Below, piece after piece: positions 15,439 through 24,988 of a stretch of 64,000 nucleotides of DNA. The notes beneath the pieces are model-generated. The model made no database searches and had not been told where the DNA came from. It worked only from the letters and a program-made list of their open reading frames with translations. The stretch's first letter is position 1, and the number at the start of each line of letters is the position of its first letter. This stretch comes from Shewanella marinintestina (GTDB lineage: Bacteria > Pseudomonadota > Gammaproteobacteria > Enterobacterales > Shewanellaceae), in NCBI RefSeq assembly GCF_023283845.1, contig NZ_JAKILC010000008.1:157611-221610 (forward strand), read 5' to 3'. The translations under genes were made by a program, and so were the position numbers.

Positions 15439-16920
15439 ATGACAATCCATGTCAAAAACAACATTCATTGGGTAGGACAACGCGACTGGGAAGTACAGGA
15501 CTTCCATGGTACCGAGTATAAAATGACTAAAGGGACGAGCTACAACAGTTACCTTATTCGTGAGCAAAAGACGGTATTGATCGATACCGTTGATCATCGT
15601 TTTAGTCAGCAGTTTATCCAAAATCTTGAGATGGAGATCGACCTTAATGAGATCGACTACATCGTTATAAATCATGCCGAAGAAGATCATTCTGGCGCCT
15701 TAGTTGCGCTAATGGCCAAGATCCCCAATACCCCAATCTACTGCACTGAAAATGCAGTTGATTCGATCGTTGGTCACCACCATCACCCTGAATGGAACTT
15801 CAATGTGGTAAAAACCGGTGACACGCTAGACATTGGTAACGGCAAGCAATTGATCTTTATCGAAGCGCCTATGCTGCATTGGCCAGATAGCATGATGACT
15901 TATCAGACTGGTGACGCTGTACTGTATAGCAACGACGCCTTTGGTCAGCATTATTGCGATGAACGCCTATTTAACGATGAAGTCGATCAAACTGAATTGA
16001 TGGATCAATGCCTGCGCTACTACTCGAATATTTTAACGCCTTTTAGTGCTTTGGTGACCGCTAAGATCCATGAAGTACTTAGCTTTAATGTTCCGGTTGA
16101 TATGATCGCAACGTCACACGGTATTGTATGGCGCGATAATCCCACGCAGATCATCCACCAATATCTTGAGTGGGCTAATGATTACCAAGAAGATCGCATT
16201 ACTCTATTTTATGATTCGATGTCGAATAACACCCGTATGATGGCCGATGCGATTGCTCAGGGGATCCATGATGTCGATCCAGCCGTTGCAGTGAAAGTCT
16301 TTAACGTATCGCGCCAGGATAAGAATGACATTCTTGCCAGTATCTTTAGATCGAAAGGGATCTTAGTCGGTTCATCAACCATGAACAATGTGATGATGCC
16401 TAAAGTGGCTGGTATGCTAGAAGAGATCACCGGTCTGCGCTTTAAGAATAAGAAAGCGGCAGCTTTTGGTAGCTTTGGCTGGAATGGCGGCGCGGTCGAT
16501 CGCATTCATACTCGCTTAACCGATGCTGGCTTTGAAACAACTTATGGGATGAAAACTAAGTGGCGCCCAGACGGTAAAGCCATGCGTGAATGCCGTGAGT
16601 ATGGCCAACATGTAGCTAAGCAGTGGGCGCTTAAGGACTTGTCTGAACCATTAAAGCAAAACATAGTTAACCGTGAGCCAGCTACAACAGATAGCAGTGT
16701 TGAGTCGTTTACGCCTGTGGCTCAAAGTGATGCAAGCGTTGCTATGGTTGATAGCCAAAAGATGCTATGCACCGTATGTAATTGGGTTTATGACCCCGCT
16801 ATTGGTGAGCCGAATCAAGATGTCGCCCCAGGTACTACTTGGTCTGATGTGGCTGAAGATTTTCTTTGCCCTGAATGCGGTATTGGTAAAGAAGTGTTTC
16901 AACCAATAGCTGGAGCATAA
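15439..16920 (+). CDS. norV: Anaerobic nitric oxide reductase flavorubredoxin
   Basis: 493 residues. An N-terminal beta-lactamase-like diiron domain carries the HxExDH ligand motif (His79, Glu81, Asp83, His84). A flavodoxin-like FMN domain starts near residue 255 ([17 protein letters not shown]). A C-terminal rubredoxin follows with Cys444, Cys447, Cys477 and Cys480. It reduces NO to N2O in the cytoplasm under anoxic conditions, receiving electrons through the rubredoxin from NorW, which is encoded 4 bases downstream. The full three-domain layout and ~490-residue length match E. coli NorV. Expression is likely NO-induced through sigma-54. Confidence 0.96.
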   Translation: MTIHVKNNIHWVGQRDWEVQDFHGTEYKMTKGTSYNSYLIREQKTVLIDTVDHRFSQQFIQNLEMEIDLNEIDYIVINHAEEDHSGALVALMAKIPNTPIYCTENAVDSIVGHHHHPEWNFNVVKTGDTLDIGNGKQLIFIEAPMLHWPDSMMTYQTGDAVLYSNDAFGQHYCDERLFNDEVDQTELMDQCLRYYSNILTPFSALVTAKIHEVLSFNVPVDMIATSHGIVWRDNPTQIIHQYLEWANDYQEDRITLFYDSMSNNTRMMADAIAQGIHDVDPAVAVKVFNVSRQDKNDILASIFRSKGILVGSSTMNNVMMPKVAGMLEEITGLRFKNKKAAAFGSFGWNGGAVDRIHTRLTDAGFETTYGMKTKWRPDGKAMRECREYGQHVAKQWALKDLSEPLKQNIVNREPATTDSSVESFTPVAQSDASVAMVDSQKMLCTVCNWVYDPAIGEPNQDVAPGTTWSDVAEDFLCPECGIGKEVFQPIAGA

Positions 16921-16924
16921 CTTG

Positions 16925-18091
16925 ATGAGCGAACAACTTGATGCGCCAATCGTCATTATTGGTAGTGGCTTTGCCGCCTATCAGCTTATTAAGGCTATTC
17001 GCCGCAGCGATCAAACGGTAACGATCCAGGTTTTTACTGCTGATAATGGCGATGATTACAATAAGCCAGATCTAAGCCATGTGATGTCTAAGCAGCAGTT
17101 AGCAAGCGATCTTGTGCGTGCATCTGGGATGGAGATCGCGCGCGAGCTTAACTTTGAACTGCACGCTAATAGTTATGTGGACTCGATTGATCCGGAGCAA
17201 CATAAGATCAAAGTTGTAGGTAAGGCGTACCCATACGCAAAGTTAGTTGTTGCCACCGGATCTAAGGCCTTTGTGCCGCCGATGTCAGGTAAGGCCATAG
17301 ATCGCATTGTGACGCTCAATAGTTTGCAAGAGTACCAAGCTGCTGAACAAGAGTTGGCGTTGGCCAAACGTGTGTTAGTGATAGGTGGCGGTTTGATCGG
17401 CACCGAGTTATCTATGGATCTCGCAACAGCGGGTAAGCAAGTAATTACAGTTGATCCTTGTGATCAACTGATGGCCAATTTATTACCCGAATACATAGCG
17501 ACTCAGCTACGTAAGCAGATGCAGCAATTAGGCGTGCAATTTGCGATGAGTAATAAAGTGAGTAGCATTAACTCCAGTGAAGATTGCCGCGCTTTGCAGG
17601 TAGAGTTAGCAAATGGTGAGTCGCTTATTGTTGATACTGTTATTTCTGCTGCAGGACTTCTGGCTAATACGCAGTTAGCGCAGCAAGCGGGTTTAGCGGT
17701 CAATCGAGGCATAGTGGTGGATAACCAGCTGCAAACCTCGGTAACGGATGTATATGCCTTGGGCGACTGCGCCGAGATTGGTGGCAAGGTGTCAGCGTAT
17801 TTGCAGCCAGCTTTAGTTTGCGCCAATGCATTAGCTAAAACCTTATTAGGCCATGAGACGGCCGTAGTATTGCCCGCCATGTTGGTGAAGGTTAAAACGC
17901 CGCATTATCCCATTCAGTTGGCAGGGCAAGCAGTGCATCAGGTTAATCGTTGGCAATTAGATATCGATGCTGATGGGATGAGTGTGCAAGCTTTTGATAG
18001 TCGTGATGATCTACAAGGTTTTGTGGTGGCTGAGCAGCATATGAATAAGGCTTTTGGCTTGCTTAAGCGTTTAGGCAAAGCGGCAGTCTAG
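16925..18091 (+). CDS. norW: NADH:flavorubredoxin reductase
   Basis: 388 residues from the ATG at 16925; a TTG lies directly before it, and GGAG is ten bases upstream. It has an FAD-binding motif near the start (VIIGSGFAAYQ), a second NAD(P)H-binding Rossmann motif (VLVIGGGLIGTELS) and the C-terminal FAD motif VYALGDCAEIGG, typical of the rubredoxin reductase family. It passes electrons from NADH to the rubredoxin domain of NorV. Operon partner and length agree with this role. Confidence 0.95.
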   Translation: MSEQLDAPIVIIGSGFAAYQLIKAIRRSDQTVTIQVFTADNGDDYNKPDLSHVMSKQQLASDLVRASGMEIARELNFELHANSYVDSIDPEQHKIKVVGKAYPYAKLVVATGSKAFVPPMSGKAIDRIVTLNSLQEYQAAEQELALAKRVLVIGGGLIGTELSMDLATAGKQVITVDPCDQLMANLLPEYIATQLRKQMQQLGVQFAMSNKVSSINSSEDCRALQVELANGESLIVDTVISAAGLLANTQLAQQAGLAVNRGIVVDNQLQTSVTDVYALGDCAEIGGKVSAYLQPALVCANALAKTLLGHETAVVLPAMLVKVKTPHYPIQLAGQAVHQVNRWQLDIDADGMSVQAFDSRDDLQGFVVAEQHMNKAFGLLKRLGKAAV

Positions 18092-18526
18092 GAGTAAAAG
18101 AGACAATCGGTACAGTAGTTTAGTTTTGCTATAAATAGTGGTGAGATAGCGACAAGTATTTTACTCGATAGCGTAAAAATGGTCGAATTAGGCAAGTGTT
18201 AATCTGTCATTATAGAACAATAAAAAAGCCAGCTCTGCTGGTTTTTTTATTGTCTTTTTTAGCCGATATTTTTTACTGACACTAGCCATTTATTTGACAG
18301 TAATTTACGCTATTTAGTTGTAATTAATTAGTTGTTAAATAGTATTTATGTGCTTGTTTTAATGTGCTAATTTTATACTTTGTCGTGATAAGTAAATAAA
18401 TGCCATCGCGATTGCTAAAATTGCTGCCTATGTCGCGAATTTTACATCGACTATAGGTATACTCCGTGAACTCAAATTTTACCTAAACGATCCTTAAGTG
18501 GTCAGGCTTTTATGAAGGTGTTTCAA
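18092..18526. other. Gene-free region between norW and the binding-protein gene
   Basis: Holds the norW terminator (annotated) and about 270 bases of AT-rich DNA that must carry the promoter of the binding-protein/GGDEF-EAL pair. No convincing operator or small gene was seen. Confidence 0.4.
18218..18252 (+). terminator. Rho-independent terminator after norW
   Basis: AATAAAAAAGCCAGC and GCTGGTTTTTTTATT flank a TCT loop, giving a strong CCAGC/GCTGG stem with matching A and T tracts. Confidence 0.85.
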
Positions 18527-19453
18527 ATGCAATCAAGATTCATCATTCAGTTAGTCGTAATGTTAGTTTTAGGCTTATCTAGCCTGCAAGTTTTAGCAAG
18601 AGATTTAGCCGAGATTAAAGCTGAAGGCGTACTTCGTCATTTAGGCGTACCCTATGCAAACTTTGTTTCTCAATTTGAAGAGGGTAATAAAGTAAACCAT
18701 AGCGGTCTTGATATTGAATTGATGCAAAACTTTGCCAAGCATCTAGGTGTGGAATATCAATTTGTTCCTGCTCAGTGGGCGACTGTATTTGGCAAGTTAA
18801 CCGGTCGCAATGGCCAGTTTGTTAATAATAAAGTGGTCTATAGCCCAGAACAACCTATCGTTGGCGACGTTATTGCTAATGGCTTAACTGTACTCGATTG
18901 GCGCCGAGAGATAGTCGACTTTTCAGATGATTATTTTCCATCGGCTGTGTGGCTAGTGGCACGCACGACTTCAGAACTTAACCCTATAAAACCTAGCGGT
19001 TCAATTTTTGACGACATTACCATGGTGAGAAGTTTGCTCAAGGAGCGCGATATTCTGGCGATGAAACAATCTTGCTTGGATCCCGATCTTTATAACTTAT
19101 ACGCCACTGAAGCCAATGTTATTTTGCCGACTAAAGAATTACAACTTAATGAAATGGTGCCTTTTCTATTGAGTATCGATGCGGAAGCGACATTGCTGGA
19201 TGTAGCCGACTCGCTCATTGCCATCGATAAGTGGCCTAATTCTATTAAGATTATTGGCCCAATTTCTGAAGAGCAAAGAATGGCGATGGGTTTCCGTAAA
19301 GACTCTCCTGAGCTCAGAGAAGCATTTAATCAATATCTTAAACAGATCCGTGCTGATGGTAGTTACCGAAAATTGGTTAAAAAGTACTACCCAACAGTAT
19401 TCCATTATTACCAAGATTATTTTGATCAAGCGGTAGCTGATACTCATAAGTAA
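18527..19453 (+). CDS. Periplasmic solute-binding protein (family 3 type), sensor partner
   Basis: About 308 residues from the ATG at 18527, which has AAGGTG seven bases upstream; an ATG at 18512 adds five residues. A signal peptide ends near SSLQVLA. The mature protein has the amino-acid-binding SBP_bac_3 layout: EIKAEGVLRHLGVPY, then SGLDIELMQNFAKHLGVEYQFV, and near the end MGFRKDSPELREAFNQYLKQIRADGSYRKL. No ABC permease or ATPase gene is adjacent. Instead it is followed one base later by a membrane GGDEF-EAL protein. It therefore probably works as a ligand sensor presenting a small molecule to that protein. The ligand is unknown. Confidence 0.85.
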   Translation: MQSRFIIQLVVMLVLGLSSLQVLARDLAEIKAEGVLRHLGVPYANFVSQFEEGNKVNHSGLDIELMQNFAKHLGVEYQFVPAQWATVFGKLTGRNGQFVNNKVVYSPEQPIVGDVIANGLTVLDWRREIVDFSDDYFPSAVWLVARTTSELNPIKPSGSIFDDITMVRSLLKERDILAMKQSCLDPDLYNLYATEANVILPTKELQLNEMVPFLLSIDAEATLLDVADSLIAIDKWPNSIKIIGPISEEQRMAMGFRKDSPELREAFNQYLKQIRADGSYRKLVKKYYPTVFHYYQDYFDQAVADTHK

Positions 19454-19454
19454 C

Positions 19455-21803
19455 ATGAAACACTTTAAATGGTTTAATAGCAAAACGACGATTATCATCG
19501 CCGGTATTTTATTGAGTGGCTATCTGATCCTCATTCTAACGGTAACCAATTTGGGACAAAGCCGTTTAAAGGAGTCACAAAATAGTGCACTTAATTTAAG
19601 AGTGAGTAATTACGTTGAAAACCTTAGTTTTTTCTTCGATGCTAGTGAAAAAAACATCGCTAACTTAAGTGAAAAGCGCGACGTTAATACTTACTTCTCC
19701 AACTTAGCTGCTGGCATGTCGATGCAGTATGGTTTGAGTTCAAGCTTGTTCAGCCTTAGTAGAACCATAGAGCATTTTACTCAATCAAATAAAATGGATA
19801 GCCAGTTTATTTACTCTAGGGTCACGATTGTAGGGCTTGGCGGTACTGTTATTGCGGACTCTGAATCTGAATCGGAATTTGATATTAGCAAATTGCCATT
19901 CAAGCTTATGGAGCAAGTTAGCCATAAGGTGCATTTGGTTGATACGGCAGACGGCTTACAGATCTTGTTACTGCAGACGATTTACCATCAGAATAAACCT
20001 GTGGCGATTTTGGTTGCGAGCCTAAATACTGAGTTGATTATCGGCATGTTATCGACTCAGGAGCATGTTGATAGTGGCAGTTGTTTAACCTTGGTCTCTC
20101 CAGCAGGAAATGTCTTGGTATGGAACTCTTTGACCGACTGTGGAACCAACATTCAGCAGCAAGGATCTAAATACTCGGCCAATAGTCCTGGGATTATCTA
20201 TTTCAACAAGGACGTAAAGTCCACGCCGTTTATACTTGAAAGCTGGTTTGAGCCGGTGAGTGAAGAAGACATTTTTACGTCAGGTTGGTTTATTGCTGCC
20301 ATTTCACTCTTAGCTTTACCTGTCTTTTTAGGTCTGATCTATTTAATGCGAGTGAATAACACTAATTTAGTGCTGCAGACTCAAGTTGAATTGTCATCGG
20401 AGCAACAGCAAAAGTTAGCCAAACAAAACACGTTACTGCATGAAGAGATCTCTAAACGGAAAAACTCAGAGAGCAAGCTTGCTTACCAAGCGAGCCACGA
20501 TGAGCTGACCAATCTTGCTAACCGAAACTATGGTATGACAAGTTTAGAGCGAGCTATTTGCACCGCTCATGCTCGAAAGACTCAAATATTATTGCTATTT
20601 ATCGATCTCGATAACTTTAAGCAGATTAACGACACTATTGGCCATCACGCTGGCGATGAGTTATTGAAGCAAACCAGTGCGCGTTTGCTTCAATCGGTAC
20701 GCAGCACTGACACTGTCGCGCGTTTAGGTGGTGATGAGTTTTTAGTGATTGTGCCGGATATTAAACACCAAGATGCGGCAAAGTTGGTTGCGAGCAGTAT
20801 TTTATCGATATTTGAAAAGCCGTTTCATATTGAGCAACAAGAGTTTTTTGTTTCGACTAGCATTGGTATGTCGACTTACCCGAAAGATGGCAATACTGCA
20901 GCGACACTGCTGAAAAGAGCTGATACGGCACTGTATCGAGTTAAAGATATGGGGCGTAATGGCTTTAGTTTTTATGATGCCAGCATGAACTTAGATGTGC
21001 AACGAAATCTAATGCTTAACATGCGCTTACATCAAGCGATTCAGCAAGGCGATATTGAGATTTACTATCAACCCATTTTGGATTTAAGCACTCGTAAGAT
21101 TGTTGCTGCAGAGGCGTTAATGCGTTGGAATGACAGTGAACTCGGCTTTGTATCACCTGAAGACTTTATTCCGTTGGCTGAGAAAAATGGCTTGATCCAC
21201 AAGCTTGGCGGGATGGTATTGTCTGAAGCATGTAGTAAAGCTGCCGGCTGGCAAGCTATTTGCCCGATCACGATTGCGATTAACTTCTCGAGTGTACAGT
21301 TCCGTTATTGTGAGCAGCTACAAGCAAAGATTGTAGATGTATTACAAGAAACGGGCTTACCCGCGAATAAGCTCGATATGGAAGTGACTGAAAGCTTGCT
21401 TATTGATCAAGGCCATAGTTTGATGAAGATGTTGTCGTACCTTAAACAGCTTGGGGTTGGGCTTTCAATTGATGATTTTGGTACTGGGTATTCAGCATTA
21501 AGTTATTTGCAAAAATTTCCATTTACCAAGCTTAAAATCGATCGGGCTTTTATTAATAAAATGACCACTAGTTCGTCTGATGAATCATTGGTATCGGCAA
21601 TTTTAGCAATGGCAAAATCGTTAAAACTAGCTGTAGTGGCTGAAGGTATTGAAGATGAGCAGCAAGCAAATTTCTTGCAGCAACATAACTGTGAATATGG
21701 CCAAGGATACCTATTCAGTAGACCTATTCCCGCAGCAGAGTTTACTCGGTTATTACTTGATGAACAGGGCAAACTATCCGCTAACGTTCAGCAGCAAGCG
21801 TGA
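19455..21803 (+). CDS. Membrane GGDEF-EAL c-di-GMP enzyme
   Basis: 782 residues. One TM helix (~10-30), a periplasmic sensory region to ~273, a second TM helix (~276-296) and a coiled coil precede the catalytic domains. The GGDEF motif (425-429) is intact and preceded by the product-inhibition site RSTD five residues before it. The EAL domain has EAL (553-555), INFSS, EVTES, DDFGTGYSAL, KIDRAF and AEGIED, so both diguanylate cyclase and phosphodiesterase residues are present. The net direction cannot be told from sequence. It is coupled to the upstream periplasmic binding protein, resembling the NspS-MbaA arrangement of Vibrio cholerae. Confidence 0.93.
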   Translation: MKHFKWFNSKTTIIIAGILLSGYLILILTVTNLGQSRLKESQNSALNLRVSNYVENLSFFFDASEKNIANLSEKRDVNTYFSNLAAGMSMQYGLSSSLFSLSRTIEHFTQSNKMDSQFIYSRVTIVGLGGTVIADSESESEFDISKLPFKLMEQVSHKVHLVDTADGLQILLLQTIYHQNKPVAILVASLNTELIIGMLSTQEHVDSGSCLTLVSPAGNVLVWNSLTDCGTNIQQQGSKYSANSPGIIYFNKDVKSTPFILESWFEPVSEEDIFTSGWFIAAISLLALPVFLGLIYLMRVNNTNLVLQTQVELSSEQQQKLAKQNTLLHEEISKRKNSESKLAYQASHDELTNLANRNYGMTSLERAICTAHARKTQILLLFIDLDNFKQINDTIGHHAGDELLKQTSARLLQSVRSTDTVARLGGDEFLVIVPDIKHQDAAKLVASSILSIFEKPFHIEQQEFFVSTSIGMSTYPKDGNTAATLLKRADTALYRVKDMGRNGFSFYDASMNLDVQRNLMLNMRLHQAIQQGDIEIYYQPILDLSTRKIVAAEALMRWNDSELGFVSPEDFIPLAEKNGLIHKLGGMVLSEACSKAAGWQAICPITIAINFSSVQFRYCEQLQAKIVDVLQETGLPANKLDMEVTESLLIDQGHSLMKMLSYLKQLGVGLSIDDFGTGYSALSYLQKFPFTKLKIDRAFINKMTTSSSDESLVSAILAMAKSLKLAVVAEGIEDEQQANFLQQHNCEYGQGYLFSRPIPAAEFTRLLLDEQGKLSANVQQQA

Positions 21804-21821
21804 CGTATTTTAAAGACTAAT

Positions 21822-21860
21822 AAAAAGGCCGCTCACTTGTTTTAAAGGAGCGGCTTTTTT
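21822..21860. terminator. Bidirectional terminator after the GGDEF-EAL gene
   Basis: AAAAAGGCCGCTC and GGAGCGGCTTTTTT form a GC-rich stem around a loop of about 13 bases. The A and T tracts on either side let it serve the convergent class V aminotransferase gene too. Confidence 0.85.
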
Positions 21861-21924
21861 GTGAGTTAGCGCTATATCTAGCGGTAACTCACCTATTAAG
21901 TCAGGTAGTATTTAGCTTGTGTGC

Positions 21925-23310
21925 TTACTTCATCTCGCGATAAAGCTGTTTCATTGCCTTCACTAAGCCCTTTACGTCATCATGGTCATGGAATAAGTGA
22001 GTTGAGATACGTAGCGTGTAGGTCTTAAACATATCATTTGGGTCAATCTTGAAAGAGGTGGTTCTTACAATATAACCGTACTCTTCATGCAAACGGTCAC
22101 GGAACTGGGTAAGTAGTTCAATATCATGTAGATCTTCAAATGGATTAAAGGTTGTTAGACCACTAGAAAGCTGACGAACATTAGGGGCAAAGATCATTGC
22201 ATTAGGGAACTTTTTAGCCAGTTCACGCTTACATAGAGCGCTTAAGTCAAGAATACGTTCTTCAATAGCATCACGACCAATCTCATCCCACAGGGTACAA
22301 GCATCTGCTAATGCACGTTTTGCAGGGTAGTTATCTTGGCCAACAGATTGCAGTCTAGACTGTATGGCTGTAGCTGAAGAAGAACTATTGATAAACCAAA
22401 GCGGAGTTGCTCTGTCACTCCAAAATTCATATAAACGGCTGGCGTTGTCTCGAACATATAAGAAGCCAGTTGCTCCTGGACCACACTGCCATTTATGACC
22501 CGCACCAGAGTAAAAGTCACAGTCGATATCGTGGAAGTCTAAATTGAACATACCTGGGGTATGGGCACCATCAATTAAGGTCACAATACCGTTTGGAATC
22601 GCGACTTTCTTACAAATTTTCTTAGCAGGTAATGTGGTGCCGGTTGTGTAAGTTACATGTGAGAAAGCGATTAAACGTACACGATTACCATAGAGGTTTA
22701 CCGCATCGTTGAACACTTTTACAAAATCATCAGCACAGACTTCATTATCAGGTGTATAAACAGGAAGAGTTAACTCTATGACTTCTGCACCATAACGTTC
22801 GGCAACATGCTTTAACGGCACGGTGATCGCTGGGTGCTCGTGGTTGGTTGTTAAGATGACATCGCCGTATTCAAACTGTAGGCCATTAATAATGGTACAA
22901 ACACCATCAGTAGTGTTGCGTGACAAGACTAATTCGTGTTCGTCAGCACCAAAGCTTGGTGCTATTTGTCTAGCATAATCTAATGTTGGAACGTTGCTGT
23001 TCCAAGGGTTGATAGAAATTTGCTCATTAGCTTTATTATATTCTTTAAGTACTCTTTTTGGCATGCTACCAGAGGTACCGATATTCATATAGGTGGTGCG
23101 CTTGTTTAATACAAACTCTTTACGCACTTTATTCCAAAAGCCATGATCAGAATGATTACCGTGAAAAGCTTCAGTAAACTCGGCATTACCCGCCTGGGCA
23201 CTGGCTGGTAATAGGCTGGCACCAGCAGCTGTAATAGCAAGACCTGTAGTAGTTTTTAGAAAGCGGCGACGATCGTTATTTTGTAAATTGTTATTGTGTT
23301 GATTGGTCAT
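21925..23310 (-). CDS. Tat-targeted class V PLP aminotransferase
   Basis: 461 residues. A twin-arginine leader (NNDRRRFLKTTTGLAITAAG) ends near PASAQA, so the folded enzyme should be exported to the periplasm. The mature part is a fold-type I class V aminotransferase of the isopenicillin-N-epimerase/cysteine-desulfurase-like group, with NTTDGVCTIINGL, LIDGAHTPGMFNLDF and the PLP lysine in SGAGHKWQCGPGATGF. Substrate unknown; a true epimerase function should not be assumed. It is monocistronic and is the second Tat-targeted PLP enzyme in the window, 11 kb from the HisC-like one. Confidence 0.85.
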   Translation of the reverse strand: MTNQHNNNLQNNDRRRFLKTTTGLAITAAGASLLPASAQAGNAEFTEAFHGNHSDHGFWNKVRKEFVLNKRTTYMNIGTSGSMPKRVLKEYNKANEQISINPWNSNVPTLDYARQIAPSFGADEHELVLSRNTTDGVCTIINGLQFEYGDVILTTNHEHPAITVPLKHVAERYGAEVIELTLPVYTPDNEVCADDFVKVFNDAVNLYGNRVRLIAFSHVTYTTGTTLPAKKICKKVAIPNGIVTLIDGAHTPGMFNLDFHDIDCDFYSGAGHKWQCGPGATGFLYVRDNASRLYEFWSDRATPLWFINSSSSATAIQSRLQSVGQDNYPAKRALADACTLWDEIGRDAIEERILDLSALCKRELAKKFPNAMIFAPNVRQLSSGLTTFNPFEDLHDIELLTQFRDRLHEEYGYIVRTTSFKIDPNDMFKTYTLRISTHLFHDHDDVKGLVKAMKQLYREMK

Positions 23311-23761
23311 GGTTCGTTCTCTAATTAAGACTAAAAATAGTCAAAGTTGTTGTTTTTGTTTCTTTGTTGATAAAAGCCTGTTCTATAACTTATTTTATAA
23401 GCTAAAGAAGCCATATAACGTGACTAATAGCTCATAAGTTTATTGTGTGTAGTGACATAAAAACTTTAAAATCAATGGTTAAGTCATTTATTTGACGATA
23501 TTTGTTATCAGTTGGTTTTTTGTTGATTAACAGCTGTCATATTCAGTTATATTGCGAATTTTAGGCGCTTGTTCGCCTGCTGACTGAATATTGGCGTTTA
23601 TTAGCTCAACTCAACTAGACTGAATATGAACAGAGAGTCGTGAGGCCGGGTAAAGTTGAATGACCTGCTCAGATTGATTTAGCCTCGGACACTGATTTTT
23701 ACAGTCAACAGCGGCTAAAGGTGGTACCTTCGCGATAAATTTTGATAAGGGTTATTCGGCC
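23311..23761. other. Gene-free region between the class V aminotransferase and ppiB, with a possibly structured leader
   Basis: About 450 bases. The first half is AT-rich and carries the minus-strand promoter. From ~23635 to 23745 it becomes GC-richer and has several short complementary pairs (GAGGC/GCCTC, ACTG/CAGT, AAGGT/ACCTT), suggesting a folded 5' leader for ppiB. The words TATTCAGT and ACTGAATA occur at 23540-23630 in both orientations. No known riboswitch was recognised. Confidence 0.4.
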
Positions 23762-24256
23762 ATGATTATATTTACCACTAATCTAGGTGACATTGAGATC
23801 ACACTGGATTTTGATAAGGCGCCAGTTAGTGCCAAGAATTTTCTGAAGTACTGCCAAGATGGTTTTTTTGAAGGCACTATTTTTCACCGCGTGATTAAAG
23901 GTTTTATGATCCAAGGCGGTGGTTTTACAGCTGAGATGGAAGAGAAGCCGACACGAGCAGCGATTGTTAACGAAGCCAATCGTGGCCTTAAGAATGTGCG
24001 TGGCAGTATTGCTATGGCACGCACTGATGCGCCGCATTCTGCGACGGGTCAGTTCTTTATCAACTTGGCTGATAATAGTTTTTTAGATCATACAGCAACA
24101 ACTAATGCTGGTTGGGGTTATGCTGTATTTGGCCAAGTGACTAGCGGTATGGATGTGGTGACTAAAATTGGCCGTGCTAAAACAGCATCTCAAGGCGATC
24201 ATGATGATGTGCCAAGAGAGGCTATCGTGATTGAGAAAGTGACGATTAATTTATAA
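23762..24256 (+). CDS. ppiB: Cyclophilin-type peptidyl-prolyl cis-trans isomerase B
   Basis: 164 residues with no signal peptide, hence the cytoplasmic PpiB form. Cyclophilin signatures are present: [13 protein letters not shown] (catalytic Arg in FHRV), [16 protein letters not shown] and [14 protein letters not shown]. It catalyses prolyl isomerisation and assists protein folding. It is monocistronic here, with no cysS beside it. A hairpin follows the stop. Confidence 0.95.
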   Translation: MIIFTTNLGDIEITLDFDKAPVSAKNFLKYCQDGFFEGTIFHRVIKGFMIQGGGFTAEMEEKPTRAAIVNEANRGLKNVRGSIAMARTDAPHSATGQFFINLADNSFLDHTATTNAGWGYAVFGQVTSGMDVVTKIGRAKTASQGDHDDVPREAIVIEKVTINL

Positions 24257-24271
24257 TGCAGTAGCCAAAAT

Positions 24272-24296
24272 AGATAAGTGATCAAATCACTTATCT
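24272..24296. terminator. Hairpin between ppiB and the YoaK-like gene
   Basis: AGATAAGTGAT and ATCACTTATCT form an 11-bp perfect stem around a three-base loop between two convergent genes. There is no long T run, so termination strength is uncertain. Confidence 0.55.
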
Positions 24297-24310
24297 ATAT
24301 ACCAAATCAC

Positions 24311-24988
24311 TCATTTTAGGCTTTCTTTTTGGCGTGTGTGGATTTTGTAGAAGCGATAGCTCATGGCGAGCGCGATACAAATAGCCGCAGGTGCTAATAG
24401 CGCGAAAAATGCCAATTTGGCAAAAAGAACAGCGCCTAAGGCACCGCCAGAGATAAAACCTGCAATGATAAGCAAAAATAGTATGGCTTTACGCTTATCA
24501 AATTTTTCACCTTTAAAAGTGCCACCGAGCATGATGCCTAAATCTGTAAATATGCCGGTAACGTGTGTGGTGCGAACAATTGCACCACTATAGGTGGTTG
24601 CTAAGGCATTTTGCAGTCCGCAAGCCGCAGAGGCCATGTAATGCCCGTAATAAGTCCCATCTTGCAGAAGATATATTGCCACTAGCAGAAAGCCTGCTTC
24701 AATTAACAATAAGGTGTCGTAATGGCGGCCAAGCTTAACGCTACTCCCCGACAAGAATGCCCCTGAAAGTGTCGCGCCAAACATAAAGCTAATTAAAATA
24801 CCCAGCAGATGAAACAGTGCAGTTGGCGACGAGCTTAATAATTGAGTCCCCACAAGGGTGGCTGTTCCTGATAGATGAGAAACAGATTGATGCTCAAATC
24901 CGAGTAGTCCAATCGCATTAACACTACCGGCAGTGAAAGCCAGAATGAAAGCCCCGTATTCTACCCATTTTGGAAGTTTAGAGATCAC
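24311..24988 (-). CDS. YoaK/DUF1275 family membrane protein
   Basis: 225 residues with six to seven hydrophobic segments. The family signature AFTAGSVNAIGLLGF near the N-terminus and THVTGIFTDLGIMLGG in the middle match DUF1275 (YoaK). Members are inner-membrane proteins of unknown function, sometimes suggested to be transporters. It is monocistronic and convergent with ppiB. Confidence 0.88.
   Translation of the reverse strand: MISKLPKWVEYGAFILAFTAGSVNAIGLLGFEHQSVSHLSGTATLVGTQLLSSSPTALFHLLGILISFMFGATLSGAFLSGSSVKLGRHYDTLLLIEAGFLLVAIYLLQDGTYYGHYMASAACGLQNALATTYSGAIVRTTHVTGIFTDLGIMLGGTFKGEKFDKRKAILFLLIIAGFISGGALGAVLFAKLAFFALLAPAAICIALAMSYRFYKIHTRQKESLK

Noticed and set aside
23690..23750. GGTGGTACC before ppiB, resembling the T-box antiterminator core
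   Set aside because: T-boxes are mainly found in Gram-positive bacteria before aminoacyl-tRNA or amino-acid genes. No Stem I features or terminator were seen, and ppiB is not a fitting target.
24298..24312. TATACCAAATCACT as a remnant of the MITE end
   Set aside because: It differs by an insertion and a substitution from the MITE end and has no partner, so chance is more likely.
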